Assembly (NCBI RefSeq): GCF_016862375.1
Contig: NZ_BOMV01000001.1
Location: 1-64,000 of the forward strand
Length of the DNA stretch: 64,000 nt
DNA from: Paractinoplanes rishiriensis
Lineage (GTDB): Bacteria; Actinomycetota; Actinomycetes; Mycobacteriales; Micromonosporaceae
Reading direction: 5' to 3'
The position numbers were made by a program, and so were the translations under genes. The notes beneath the pieces are model-generated. The model had not been told where the DNA came from. It saw only the letters and a list, made by a program, of their open reading frames with translations, and did no database searches. Positions 15,922 through 25,800 of the stretch are shown here, one piece after another; the first letter of the stretch is position 1, and the number at the start of each line of letters is the position of its first letter.

Positions 15922-17324
15922 TGTCGGACAACTCCATCGGGCTGAGGTCCGAACGCGGCCAGGTTCTCGCCGCCGTCATGCTCTGCACGGCACTGGTCGC
16001 CATCGAGGCCACCATCCTCGCCACGGCGGTGCCGTCCATCGTCCGGGACATCGGCGGTTTCACCGAGTTCCCCTGGCTCTTCTCGACATATCTGCTGGCG
16101 CAGGCCGTCTCGGTGCCGATCTACGGCAAGCTCATGGACCTGTTCGGCCGCAAGCCGGTGATCCTCTGGGGCGTCGGGCTGTTCCTGCTCGGCTCGATCC
16201 TGTGCGGGGTGGCCTGGAGCATCTGGCCGCTGATCGCGTTCCGGGTGCTGCAGGGCCTGGGCGCCGGCGCGATCATGCCGACCACCATCACGATCGTCGG
16301 CGACCTCTACTCGGTGCGCGAGCGGGCCAAGGTGCAGGGGTACGTGGCGAGCGTCTGGGGCATCGCCTCGGTGGTCGGGCCCACGCTGGGCGGGGTGTTC
16401 AGCGAGTACGTCTCGTGGCGGTGGATCTTCTTTGTCAACATCCCCCTCTGCCTGCTGGCCGCCGCGATGATCGTGCGCCGGTTCCACGAGCGGGTCGAAC
16501 GCGGCCACCCGGTGATCGACTACCGCGGTGCCGCGCTGCTCTCGGCGGGCCTCGCGCTGGTCGTGCTCGGCGCGCTGGAGGGCGGCCAGAGCTGGGCCTG
16601 GGACTCGCCGGTGAGCATCGCCATCCTGGCCGGCGGGGTGACCGCGCTGACCGTGTTCGTGCTGGTGGAACGCAAGGCGCCGGAACCCGTACTGCCGCTG
16701 TGGATCTTCCAGCGCCGGCTGCTGGTCACGTCCGGCCTGATCTCGGTGGGCGTCGGCGGGATCCTGTACGGGCTCACGTCGTACGTGCCCACCTATGCCC
16801 AGGAGGTGCTCGGCGCGGGCCCGCTGGTCGCCGGGTTCACGCTGGCCACGCTGACCCTGGGCTGGCCGATCGCGGCGAGCCAGTCCGGGAAGGTCTACAT
16901 CAGGCTGGGGTTCCGTGGCTGCGCCCTGGTCGGCACGGCCCTGATTCTGGCCGGCTGCGCGCTGCTGCTCCGGCTCGGCCAGGACTCGACGGTGTGGGAG
17001 GTCGGCGCGTACGGCCTGGTGATCGGCCTGGGCATGGGCCTGACCGCGTCGCCGACGCTGATCGCCGCCCAGTCCAGCGTCGGCTGGGCCGAGCGCGGCG
17101 TGGTGACCGCCAACAACATCTTCCTGCGCTCGCTGGGCAGCGCGGTCGGCGTGGCGGTCTTCGGCGCGATCGCGAACGCCGCGATCGGCGGCGGACCGGT
17201 CGACCCGGCCCGGCTCACCGTGGCGGTGCAGCGCATCTTCGTCGGCCTCGCGCTCGTGGCCGTGGTGCTGGTGGTTCTGGCGTCGCTGATGCCGAAGTCC
17301 GCCGATCGGGCACTACTATCGTAG
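15921..17324 (+). CDS. MFS multidrug efflux transporter (DHA2/EmrB-QacA type)
   Basis: Proton-driven drug exporter of the 14-helix DHA2 family, 467 residues. The motif-A loop GKLMDLFGRKPV after the second helix and the motif-C region VVGPTLGGVFSEYVSWRWIFFVNIP are both intact. The GTG start has no strong ribosome site. The next gene, a TetR regulator, begins 1 base after its stop. A mycothiol-type enzyme follows, so the three may form a small-molecule detoxification unit. Drug specificity cannot be read. Confidence 0.94.
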   Translation: MSDNSIGLRSERGQVLAAVMLCTALVAIEATILATAVPSIVRDIGGFTEFPWLFSTYLLAQAVSVPIYGKLMDLFGRKPVILWGVGLFLLGSILCGVAWSIWPLIAFRVLQGLGAGAIMPTTITIVGDLYSVRERAKVQGYVASVWGIASVVGPTLGGVFSEYVSWRWIFFVNIPLCLLAAAMIVRRFHERVERGHPVIDYRGAALLSAGLALVVLGALEGGQSWAWDSPVSIAILAGGVTALTVFVLVERKAPEPVLPLWIFQRRLLVTSGLISVGVGGILYGLTSYVPTYAQEVLGAGPLVAGFTLATLTLGWPIAASQSGKVYIRLGFRGCALVGTALILAGCALLLRLGQDSTVWEVGAYGLVIGLGMGLTASPTLIAAQSSVGWAERGVVTANNIFLRSLGSAVGVAVFGAIANAAIGGGPVDPARLTVAVQRIFVGLALVAVVLVVLASLMPKSADRALLS

Positions 17325-17326
17325 TG
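17311..17326. promoter_or_regulatory. TetR operator embedded in the MFS/tetR junction
   Basis: CACTAC, four bases (TATC), GTAGTG: a perfect 6-bp-arm palindrome that contains the MFS stop codon (17322-17324) and ends on the first base of the TetR start codon. It is of the right size for a TetR dimer and would block transcription of tetR and the gene after it. Confidence 0.7.
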
Positions 17327-17904
17327 TGGGGGTCGTGCCGGGACGACGGGAAGAACTGCTGGACGCCGCAATCGAGGTGCTCGGCGAGTCCGGCATGCAC
17401 GGGCTCACCCACCGCCGGGTGGACAGCGCGGCCGGCCTGCCCGCCGGCTCCACGTCCAACCATTTCCGCACCCGGGACGCGCTGCTCGACGCGGTGGTCG
17501 AGCGGTTCTCCGCCCGCGAGCGGCAGATCTGGGAGGACATCGCGGCCCGGCTGCACCCGCGCACCCCGGTCGAGTTGGCCCTGGCCATGGCCGAACTGGC
17601 CCGCGGTCTCACCGGCCCGCACCGCCGGGTGAGCCTGGCCCGCTACGCGATCCTCGTCGAGGCCGGCATCCAGCCGTCGCTGCGGGCCCGGCTGCTGGCC
17701 ACCGGCGCCGAGGTAAACACCTGGTTCCTGACCTGGCTGCGGCTGGCCGGCTCCACCGACCCCGTACGCGACGCGCCGCTGCTGATGAACCACTGGTCCG
17801 GCCTGGTCCTGCACGAACTGGCCGTACCCGACCCGGCATTCGACCCGTCGGTGCAGCTCACCGCCCTGGTAACCCGCGTCATCCGCCCGGAGGTGCCCGC
17901 ATGA
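17326..17904 (+). CDS. TetR-family regulator of the efflux cluster
   Basis: A 192-residue TetR regulator. The helix-turn-helix (about 8-55) includes LTHRRVDSAAGLPAGSTSNHFRTRDALL. The GTG start lies one base after the MFS stop, and the gene ends with a 4-base overlap (ATGA) with the mycothiol-type enzyme gene. A palindrome over its own start codon suggests tight self-repression. It most likely controls the efflux gene in answer to a drug-like ligand. Confidence 0.94.
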   Translation: MGVVPGRREELLDAAIEVLGESGMHGLTHRRVDSAAGLPAGSTSNHFRTRDALLDAVVERFSARERQIWEDIAARLHPRTPVELALAMAELARGLTGPHRRVSLARYAILVEAGIQPSLRARLLATGAEVNTWFLTWLRLAGSTDPVRDAPLLMNHWSGLVLHELAVPDPAFDPSVQLTALVTRVIRPEVPA

Positions 17905-18545
17905 CCGAGATCTGGACCCTGATCGAAAGCCGGCGGCTGAGCGTGGCCGGCCTGCTCGACGACCTGTCCCCCGCCGAATGGGAGAAACCGTCGCTGTGCC
18001 CCGGCTGGACGGTGCGCGACGTCGCCGCCCACCTGACGCTCCAGCAGATGGGCCTGCGCGACGCCCTCCCGGTGCTGACCCACTGGAAGGGCAGCATGCA
18101 CCGCACCATTGCCGACGCGGCCCGCCGCCGCTCCGCCGAACTGACCACCGCCCAGATCGCCGCCGACATCCGGGACACGGCCGCCCGGCGCCGCCGCAAC
18201 CTCGGCGTCACCCCGCTGGAGACCCTCACCGACCTGCTGGTACACGAACAGGACATGGCTATCCCGCTGGGCCGCGAGGTGCCGATGCCGCCGGAGGCCG
18301 CGGCGCTGTCCTGCAAGCGGGTCCTGACCATGCGGATGCCACCACCGCAGCCGTCGATGCGCAGGACGGCCGGCCTGCGCCTGGTGGCAACCGACATCGA
18401 CTGGTCGCACGGCACCGGACCGGAGGTGGCCGGGCCGATGGCCGCGCTGCTGCTGATCACCACGGGCCGCACGGTGGCGCTCCCCCGCCTGAGCGGCCCG
18501 GGCATGGCTGCACTTACCGCACGATTCGAAGCCGCCGGCGGCTGA
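17901..18545 (+). CDS. Maleylpyruvate isomerase/DinB-like mycothiol-dependent enzyme family protein
   Basis: The 214-residue product matches the maleylpyruvate isomerase N-terminal / DinB fold: LCPGWTVRDVAAHLT near residue 35 with the metal-type histidine, and LLVHEQDMAIPLGR (about 112-125), a typical second site. Members use mycothiol or bind metal through three histidines; their substrates vary widely. Translationally coupled to the TetR gene. A detoxification role beside an efflux pump is plausible inference. It ends 4 bases before a convergent gene. Confidence 0.85.
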   Translation: MTEIWTLIESRRLSVAGLLDDLSPAEWEKPSLCPGWTVRDVAAHLTLQQMGLRDALPVLTHWKGSMHRTIADAARRRSAELTTAQIAADIRDTAARRRRNLGVTPLETLTDLLVHEQDMAIPLGREVPMPPEAAALSCKRVLTMRMPPPQPSMRRTAGLRLVATDIDWSHGTGPEVAGPMAALLLITTGRTVALPRLSGPGMAALTARFEAAGG

Positions 18546-18549
18546 GCGG

Positions 18550-19458
18550 TTACCGCGGGAACAGCGTCCGGACGAAGGCGGCCAATCCGACCAGCAGCGC
18601 GGCCGCGGCCGTGGCGGCGGCCACCGCGGACCAGTCCGGGTCGCCCTGCCAGTCCCACGAGATCGGCGGCGGCGGGTCGGCGGCGGCCGCGGGCGGCCAC
18701 ACCGCCACGGCTACGGCCGAGGCGGCGCGTTCGCTGTTGTCGTAGTAGGCGGGACCGGCTCGTTCGCAGGTTGCGGTCGGCTGGACGCCGATCGGCGCCA
18801 CATACGTGAGACGGGTGCACGCCCGCAGTTCGTGGAGTTCGGCGTGCACCTGGACACCGCCGGTGACCGGCTCGGCGGTGCCGAACGCGCCCAGCGCCCC
18901 CAGGGCCAGCACCAGCACCGGCAGCAGGCCCCAGCCGGCCGGGCGCCAGCGGCGGCCGCCGGCCAGGGCCGCGTTCACCGCGAACAGCACCAGGATCACC
19001 GCCACCGCCGGCACCAGTAGCCACCGGATCGCGGCGGGGTCCGGCCCGGCCTGTTCGGCGATCAGGAGGACGACCCCGGCCGCCAGCAGCCCGGCCGGGA
19101 TCAGCAGCACCTTGCGCACCGCACCGACCCGGCTGAGCAGGGCGACCGCCAGCAGGAGCACCCCGGCGACGACCAGGATCGGGGGCAGCGGGCTGCCGTG
19201 GCCGCCGAACTCCAGGGGCCAGCCGTAGCCGTCGTTCTCGTGGTCGACCGCCAGGGCCGCCAGGGTCAGCAGCGCCAGGCCGGCCAGCGCGCGGCGGCCG
19301 GGACCGCGGCGGCCGTCGTGCCGGCTGGCGGCCAGGGCGAGCAGGGCCGCGGTGGCCAGCGTGCCGGTGTACGGGACGATCTCGCGGTGCAGCAGCGTCT
19401 GGGCCGCCTGCACCGCGGCCAGCGTCACGAACAGCAAGATCCATCGATGGGTGGGCAC
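18550..19458 (-). CDS. Hypothetical multi-pass membrane protein
   Basis: An unrecognised protein of about 302 residues with six or seven hydrophobic segments, one close to the start and one at the very end. A soluble domain of about 90 residues between the last two segments holds two cysteines (RACTRLTY and ATCERAG), perhaps an extracytoplasmic disulfide. I favour GTG 19458 because the first membrane segment follows directly; ATG 19536 would add 26 residues. No family is visible. Confidence 0.7.
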   Translation of the reverse strand: MPTHRWILLFVTLAAVQAAQTLLHREIVPYTGTLATAALLALAASRHDGRRGPGRRALAGLALLTLAALAVDHENDGYGWPLEFGGHGSPLPPILVVAGVLLLAVALLSRVGAVRKVLLIPAGLLAAGVVLLIAEQAGPDPAAIRWLLVPAVAVILVLFAVNAALAGGRRWRPAGWGLLPVLVLALGALGAFGTAEPVTGGVQVHAELHELRACTRLTYVAPIGVQPTATCERAGPAYYDNSERAASAVAVAVWPPAAAADPPPPISWDWQGDPDWSAVAAATAAAALLVGLAAFVRTLFPR

Positions 19459-19598
19459 CGGGGCATGGTGCCAGAAATGGGCTCCGGTCGATGTCCCATC
19501 CGCCGATTGGGCTAACCTCTTCGGCCAGTCGACCATGGCACCCGAACGGCACCCCCGCTATACCTCAGACCATCCCGGCCGCCTCCGATGGAAGAGCC

Positions 19599-21923
19599 AT
19601 GTCAGAAGTACGTCCCGAGCGTCGGATCAGCGGCGTGGTCGCCCTCGCGTTCGCGCTGTTCGCCTTCGGTTCCGGGTGGTTCCTCATCGGCCTGGTGCAC
19701 GTGTGGTCGCACCCGATCGTCGGGTGGTTCTCGCCGCTCGCCATGTCGGTCCTGGTGACCTACGCGTACGTGCGGGTCAGCCGCAGCCCGCACCTGCCCG
19801 CCGCCACCCGGCGGTTCTGGCAGCACCTCACCATGTCCGGCTTCGCGCTGATCGCCACCGTCGTCAGCGCCATGGACGACATGCTTCTGTCCGGTCCGGT
19901 GCCGACGCAGCAGTTCAGTACGCGCACCCTGGTACTGCTCACGGTGATCCTGGCGTTCGTGCTCTGGGCCCTGCTCCGGTTGCCGGCCTGGCAGCGCACC
20001 CCGGGCGACTGGGCCCGCTTCGCGATCGACACCGGCGTCCTGGTGATCACCTGCGGCGGCCTGCTCTGGCAGTTCTCGCTCCGGCACGCCGAGGTGTGGC
20101 AGGGCCAGGGCGCGGCGATGCTCGGTATCTGCGTGCTCGCCCTGACCGGCATGATCGCCATCGCGAAGGTGGCCTTCGCCGGCACCGGGCAGCTGGACCG
20201 GCGCGCGCTTCAGCTGCTCTCCGGCGGCGTGGCCGGCTCGTCGGCGACCGGTGCCCTGGCACCGTTCCTGGTCGACCGCCCCTACCTGAGCACCGCGATC
20301 CTGTCGGTGCCGATCGCCACCCTGTTCACCGCGCTGGCCGCCGAACGGCAGCGCCGCGCGAAGCCCGAGGAGCCGGCCGAGGAGCAGCCGCTGGGCCGCC
20401 GGTTCAGCGTGCTGCCGTACCTGGCGGTCGCCGCGATGACCGGGACGCTGCTGGTCGGCGAGGCCGGCCGGGGCGGCGACCAGCTCTTCATCGCGGTCTG
20501 CGTGGCGGCGCTGACCGCGCTGGTCGTGATCCGGCAGATCACCGCGCTGCGCGACAACCGCCGGCTGCTCGACACGGTCGACGCCAACCTGCAGCAGCTC
20601 AACGCGTACCAGCGGAAGCTGGCCCACGAGGTGACCCACGACGCGCTCACCGGGATCGCGAACCGGCCGGCGTTCACCGAGCAGGCCACCGCCCGGCTGG
20701 CCGCCGGCGACGGATGCCACGTGGCGCTGCTCGACCTCGACGACTTCAAGGTGGTCAACGACCGGCTCGGGCACAGCATGGGCGACGCCCTGCTGCGCGC
20801 CGTGAGCGGGCGGCTGCTCGAGCGGCTGCGTCCCGCGGACCTGGTGGCCCGGCTCGGCGGCGACGAGTTCGTGCTGCTGCTGCCCGGCCTGGACGACGAG
20901 CGCGTGGCCGCGCTGCTGGCCGAGGTGGCCGACGCGGTGCAGCAGCCGCTGTCGCTGCACGGCCACGACCTGGCGCCCCGGCTGAGCATCGGCGTCACCG
21001 CCGCGCAGGAGGGCGACACCCCGGAGGAGATGATCCGCCGGGCCGATGTGGCGATGTACGCGGCCAAGAACATGGGCGGCGCCCGCTGCACCTGGTTCGA
21101 CCCGATCATGGACCAGCTCGCCGACGCGGACGCCCGGCTGGCCGCCGACCTGCGCCAGGCCATCGCCCGCGACGAGCTGTTCCTGCTCTACCAGCCGATC
21201 GTCGAGCTGCCGCACGGCCGGCTCGCCGGTGTCGAGGCGCTGCTCCGCTGGCGGCACCCCGAGCACGGCCTGGTCTCGCCCGGCGTGTTCATCCCGCTGG
21301 CCGAGCGCAACGGCTACATCGTCGAGCTGGGCCGGTGGGTGCTGGAGCAGGTGGTCCGTCAGGCCGCCGAGTGGGAGCGGACGTACGGGCCGAACGCACC
21401 CGAGAAGGTCAGCGTCAACATCTCGGCCCGGCAGCTGCGCGAGCCCGGCTTCCCGGCCCAGGTGGCCGAGCTGCTCCGGGAGTCCGGCCTGGACCCGTAC
21501 CGCCTGGTCGCCGAGGTCACCGAGACCGCGGTGCTGGGCACCGGCGAGGCTCTGGATGCCGTACGCGAGCTGCACGCGCTCGGCATGCGGGTGGCGCTGG
21601 ACGACTTCGGCACCGGCCAGTCCTCGCTGAGCCTGCTGGTCGACTGCCCGGTCAAGGTGCTCAAGGTGGACAAGTCGTTCGTCGACGGGGTCACCGGCAC
21701 CAGCGCGCAGGCGGTCATCGTGGACGGCCTGATCGGCATCACCGAGGGCCTGCGGATCGAGGCGGTGGCCGAGGGTGTGGAGACCGAGGACCAGGCATTC
21801 CGGCTGCACAAAATGGGGTACCGGTTCGCCCAGGGCTTCCATTTCGCCCGTCCGATGGCCGGCGACGACATCGCCCTGCTGCTGGGCGTCTCAGTGACCG
21901 GGAAAGTTGACAATTTCCACTGA
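19599..21923 (+). CDS. Membrane GGDEF-EAL protein (cyclic di-GMP turnover)
   Basis: A 774-residue protein with about eight membrane segments (10-310), a GGDEF domain (about 340-500) and an EAL domain (about 515-765). The GGDEF site is intact (420-424) with an RxxD inhibitory site RPAD five residues before it (411-414). The EAL motif (546-548) and the DDFGTG loop are intact, so both synthesis and cleavage of cyclic di-GMP are possible. The MASE-like sensor region is not assigned. ATG 19599 fits the conserved start; the frame is open 108 bases upstream but without family-like sequence. Confidence 0.93.
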   Translation: MSEVRPERRISGVVALAFALFAFGSGWFLIGLVHVWSHPIVGWFSPLAMSVLVTYAYVRVSRSPHLPAATRRFWQHLTMSGFALIATVVSAMDDMLLSGPVPTQQFSTRTLVLLTVILAFVLWALLRLPAWQRTPGDWARFAIDTGVLVITCGGLLWQFSLRHAEVWQGQGAAMLGICVLALTGMIAIAKVAFAGTGQLDRRALQLLSGGVAGSSATGALAPFLVDRPYLSTAILSVPIATLFTALAAERQRRAKPEEPAEEQPLGRRFSVLPYLAVAAMTGTLLVGEAGRGGDQLFIAVCVAALTALVVIRQITALRDNRRLLDTVDANLQQLNAYQRKLAHEVTHDALTGIANRPAFTEQATARLAAGDGCHVALLDLDDFKVVNDRLGHSMGDALLRAVSGRLLERLRPADLVARLGGDEFVLLLPGLDDERVAALLAEVADAVQQPLSLHGHDLAPRLSIGVTAAQEGDTPEEMIRRADVAMYAAKNMGGARCTWFDPIMDQLADADARLAADLRQAIARDELFLLYQPIVELPHGRLAGVEALLRWRHPEHGLVSPGVFIPLAERNGYIVELGRWVLEQVVRQAAEWERTYGPNAPEKVSVNISARQLREPGFPAQVAELLRESGLDPYRLVAEVTETAVLGTGEALDAVRELHALGMRVALDDFGTGQSSLSLLVDCPVKVLKVDKSFVDGVTGTSAQAVIVDGLIGITEGLRIEAVAEGVETEDQAFRLHKMGYRFAQGFHFARPMAGDDIALLLGVSVTGKVDNFH

Positions 21924-21964
21924 CTTAGTGGACAAGGTGGGGTTAGCCGGGCAGTATCCGTTCG

Positions 21965-22864
21965 GTGGATTTCACCCTGGCGCTGGCCGGCCTCGGCGTC
22001 GGCATCATCGTCGGCCTGACCGGCATGGGCGGCGGCGCCCTGATGACTCCGGTCCTCGTGCTCGTCTTCGGCGTGCCGCCGGTCGCGGCGGTCTCCAGCG
22101 ACCTGGCGGCCAGTGCCGTGATGAAACCGTTCGGCGGCTGGGTGCACGCCCGGCGCGGCACGGTGAACTGGGCGATGGTGGGCTGGCTGTGCGCCGGCAG
22201 CGTACCGTTCGCGTTCGTCGGTGTGCTGCTGCTGCGGCTGGTCGGCGACGACGCCCGGATGCAGCAGGTCATCAAGATCGCGCTCGGGGTGGCGCTGCTG
22301 CTGGCGGCCGGCGGCCTGGTGCTCAAGGCCTGGGTGAGCCGGCGCCAGCCGGAGACACCGCCGGTGCACGTACGCGTCAAGCCGCTGCCCACCGCGCTGG
22401 TCGGCGCGGCCGGCGGTCTCATCGTGGGCCTCACCTCGGTGGGCTCCGGCTCGCTGATCATCGTGGCGTTGCTCGCGCTGTACCCGGCGCTGCGCGCCAA
22501 CCACCTGGTCGGCACCGATCTGGTGCAGGCCGTGCCGCTGGTCACCGCGGCGGCTCTCGGGCACGCGTTCTTCGGCGACCTCCAGCTCGACCTGGCCGCC
22601 GCGGTGCTGCTCGGCTCGATCCCGGGCGTGCTGATCGGCTCGCGGATCTCGTCGCGCGCGCCGGCCGGGCTGATCCGCCCGGCCCTGGTGATCGTGCTGC
22701 TGGCCAGCGCCCTCAAGCTGTTCGACCTGTCCACCGCCGTGGTGGGCGTGGTCTCCGGCGTCGCGGTGCTGGTCGCGATCGGCCTTGCGGTGGCCCGGAA
22801 AATGACGGCGGCCCGGCCGGCCGAGGAGGCCGAGCCGGACCGCACGCCGGTACCCCAACCCTAG
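21965..22864 (+). CDS. TauE/SafE-family sulfite or organic anion exporter
   Basis: A 299-residue membrane protein with about eight helices. The two repeated motifs of the family are visible: GVGIIVGLTGMGGGALMTPVL in the first helix and GAAGGLIVGLTSVGSGSLIIV in the middle, which reflect an internal duplication. Family members export sulfite, sulfoacetate or related anions; the substrate here is unknown. Start GTG 21965. Its stop shares CTAG with the stop of the convergent pullulanase gene. Confidence 0.9.
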   Translation: MDFTLALAGLGVGIIVGLTGMGGGALMTPVLVLVFGVPPVAAVSSDLAASAVMKPFGGWVHARRGTVNWAMVGWLCAGSVPFAFVGVLLLRLVGDDARMQQVIKIALGVALLLAAGGLVLKAWVSRRQPETPPVHVRVKPLPTALVGAAGGLIVGLTSVGSGSLIIVALLALYPALRANHLVGTDLVQAVPLVTAAALGHAFFGDLQLDLAAAVLLGSIPGVLIGSRISSRAPAGLIRPALVIVLLASALKLFDLSTAVVGVVSGVAVLVAIGLAVARKMTAARPAEEAEPDRTPVPQP

Positions 22865-25800
22865 TCCTGCACGAACACCGCCACGGTGCGGGCGGGAACG
22901 GTGAACGTGCCGCTCGACGACGCGAACGACGCCGTGCGGACGACCGGGTCGGCCGAGGCCCGCTGGACCGGATGCAGGGCGACCCGCTTACCGGCCAGCG
23001 CGGCCACGGACTGGGTGGTGGCCGCCGAGGTGGCGTTGAGGACCACCGTCACCGAACGCCAGTTGCGGTCGATACCCCGTCCGTCCAGGGTCATGGTGAT
23101 GACCCCCGGGGTCTCGGCCGCGCCCGACAGCGGGAACGACAGTCGCTTCTGCACCTCGGCGGCAGTCGGCAGGCCGAAGACCGGCGACGAGTTGCGGATC
23201 TTCAGCAGTTCGCGGTAGGTCGCGTCGGCCTGGTTGATCGCGGCACAGTCCGGCACCAGCGCGGGATCCGCGAGCAAGGGCCGGGCATATTGCCACTTAG
23301 CGGAGTTGTCGGCAGCGGGCGGCAGGCCCCGGCCGAACCCGTTGCCGGCGACACAGTCCCAGATGATCTCGTTGAACCAGTCGCCCGAGTTGTACGAGTT
23401 GCGGTCCAGCGACTTCGAGCGCAGCCGCTCGGTGCCGGTGGCCACGAACCCGACGCCCTGGCCGAGCGCCGTGGTGGCCAGCGCCACGGTCTGCGCCCGG
23501 GCCCGGTCGGCCGCGGAGGTCCGCTGCGGGAGCTTGTACGCGAACGCGTCGTACAGGATCTCGTTGTCGTGCGCGTCGACGTAGGTGATCGCCTCGTCCG
23601 GTGCGGCGTTGTAGCCGGCCGGCGAGCCGTTGTAGTCGACCTGGCTGCCGGTCACCGTCCGGCCCGAGGAGTCCACGAACCGGTAGGACGCCAGGTTGCC
23701 GGACAGCCCGACCTTGATCTGGTCCTGCGAGTGCAGCAGCCGCGCCTTCTGCTCCGCCGCGGTGCCGTTCACCGGGTCCCCGTTCGGGTCGGTGAACAGG
23801 CCGGACGCGAAGCCCTGCACGCGCGGGTTCTCGTCGAACGGGCCGCCGCCGCGGACCGCGTCGCGCAGCCGGTCGTTGAACGTGCCGATGCCGGTGCCGG
23901 CCATGTTCGCCTGGGTGGCCTGCACGAACCGGGCGTCGCCGGCCACCTCGCCGAAGTTCCAGCCCTCGCCGTACACGTAGATGTTCCGGCCGTCCACGCC
24001 GTCCCGGCCCGGCGTGAGCTTGTCCAGCGCGGACCGCACGGCCAGGATGTTCGCCTTCGGGTGGTGGCCCATCAGGTCGAACCGGAAACCGTCCACCTTG
24101 TACGCCTTGGCCCAGGTCACGATCGAGTCGACGACCAGCTTGCCCATCATCGCGTTCTCCGGCGCGGTGTTGGCGCAGCAGGTCGAGTTGGCCACCGAGC
24201 CGTCGGCGAGCAGCCGGTGGTAGTAGCCGGGCACGATCTGGTCGAGCACCGACTTGGCGTCGGTGCCGGCCGCCGAGGTGTGGTTGTAGACCACGTCCAT
24301 GACGACCCGCAGGCCGGCCTGGTTGACCCCGGCCACCATCTGCCGGAACTCCTTCGTCCGGGCCGCGCCCTCCGGGTCCACCGCGTAGCCGCCCTCGGGC
24401 ACCGTGTAGTGCAGCGGGTCGTAGCCCCAGTTGTAGCCGTCGGTGGCGGCCACCGCGGCCACGCAGGCCTGCTGCTGGTCCGAGTCGGGCGGCAGCTTGG
24501 CCAGGTCGCAGGCCGGTTGCTGCTGGTCGGCCCGCTTCTCCGGGATGGTGGCGAAGTCGAACGCGGGCAGCAGGTGCAGGTGGGTGACGCCGGCGCCGGC
24601 CAGCCCGGCCAGGTGTTTCATGCCGGCCGAGCCGGGCCGGGTGAACGCGGCGAACGTGCCCCGCTCGGCGGCCGGCACGGTGGCGTCCGCGATCGAGAAG
24701 TCCCGCACCGACAGCTCGGAGATCTGGATCTTCGCGGGTGCGGTGGCGGCCGGCTTGCGCAGGCCGGACCAGCCGGCCGGGGCGAGCGCCGGGTCGGCCA
24801 GGTCGGCGACCTGGCTCAGCTTGGAGTCGGCCGAGAGGGCGACGGCGTACGGGTCGGTGACCGCCGCGGTGACCACCTTGCGCGCGGCCGGCTGCCACGC
24901 GGTGACCCGGTACTGGTAGTACTTGCCTTTCCAGGTGGCCGGCCCGCGGGCGGTCCAGACGCCGGTCCGGTCGTCACGGAACATCCCGACGGTCTGCGGC
25001 GCCGCGGCCGGGGTGTCATAGAGCAGCAGATCCACGTTCGCGGCGGTGGGAGCCCAAACCCCGAGGGTGGTACGGCCGCCGGCCAGCACCGGACCGAGCC
25101 GGGCCTCGGTGGCGGCCGGGTAGAGGGCGTCGAGCACCGCCGCGGTCTGCACGCCGGTGGCCGAGAGCAGCTTGCCGGCCGCGTCCCGCTCGGTCGCCAC
25201 CACCTGCCCGCGCAGGATCTCGGCGACGTCGGCCGAGCCCACCTTGAACGCGTCGTACTGCCACAGGTGCGGGAACGCGACGCGCTGCTTCTCGGTCAGG
25301 CCGTTGCGCTTGGCGGCCAGCCGCAGCGACTGGTAGGTGCCGGTCAACTCGCCGCCGGCCACGCCGATCCCGCCGCCGGCCGCGTACACCAGATCGTAGA
25401 TTTTGCCGTCGGTGTTCTCGCTCGGCTGCCACGCGAGCGTGCCCCGATCGAGCCAGACCGCCTTCGACGTGGCCAGGTCGACCTCGCCGCCCGCGCCGGA
25501 CTTCTTGACCGGCGGCAGCAACCGGTCCGGGACCCCGGCGAGCAGCCAGACCTCGCGGCCCGCCGCGGCGAAGTCTAGCCGCTGGTCGGTGGGCAGGTCC
25601 TTGGTGTCGCCGTTGTGGATGATGTAGTTCAGCCCGGTGGCGCCGGCGGCCAGCGGCACCTTGAACGTGACGCCGAAACCGTCGGTGGCGGCCGGCTGCA
25701 GCGGCGCCGACCAGTCGGTCGGGTTGGCCGCGCCGTCCCAGACGTGCAGGCCCCAGCCCTCGTAGTCGCCGGCCGGACGGTGGTAGTGGATGACCGCGGT

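Noticed and set aside
13964..17632. Very long open frame on the plus strand opposite the histidine kinase and through the MFS gene
   Set aside because: It is low-complexity Arg/His/Gly-rich sequence typical of antisense frames in GC-rich DNA, while the kinase and transporter have complete domain motifs.
21907..25578. Long plus-strand frame opposite the pullulanase gene
   Set aside because: Antisense shadow; no ribosome site or family motif, and the opposite strand carries two full GH13 domains.
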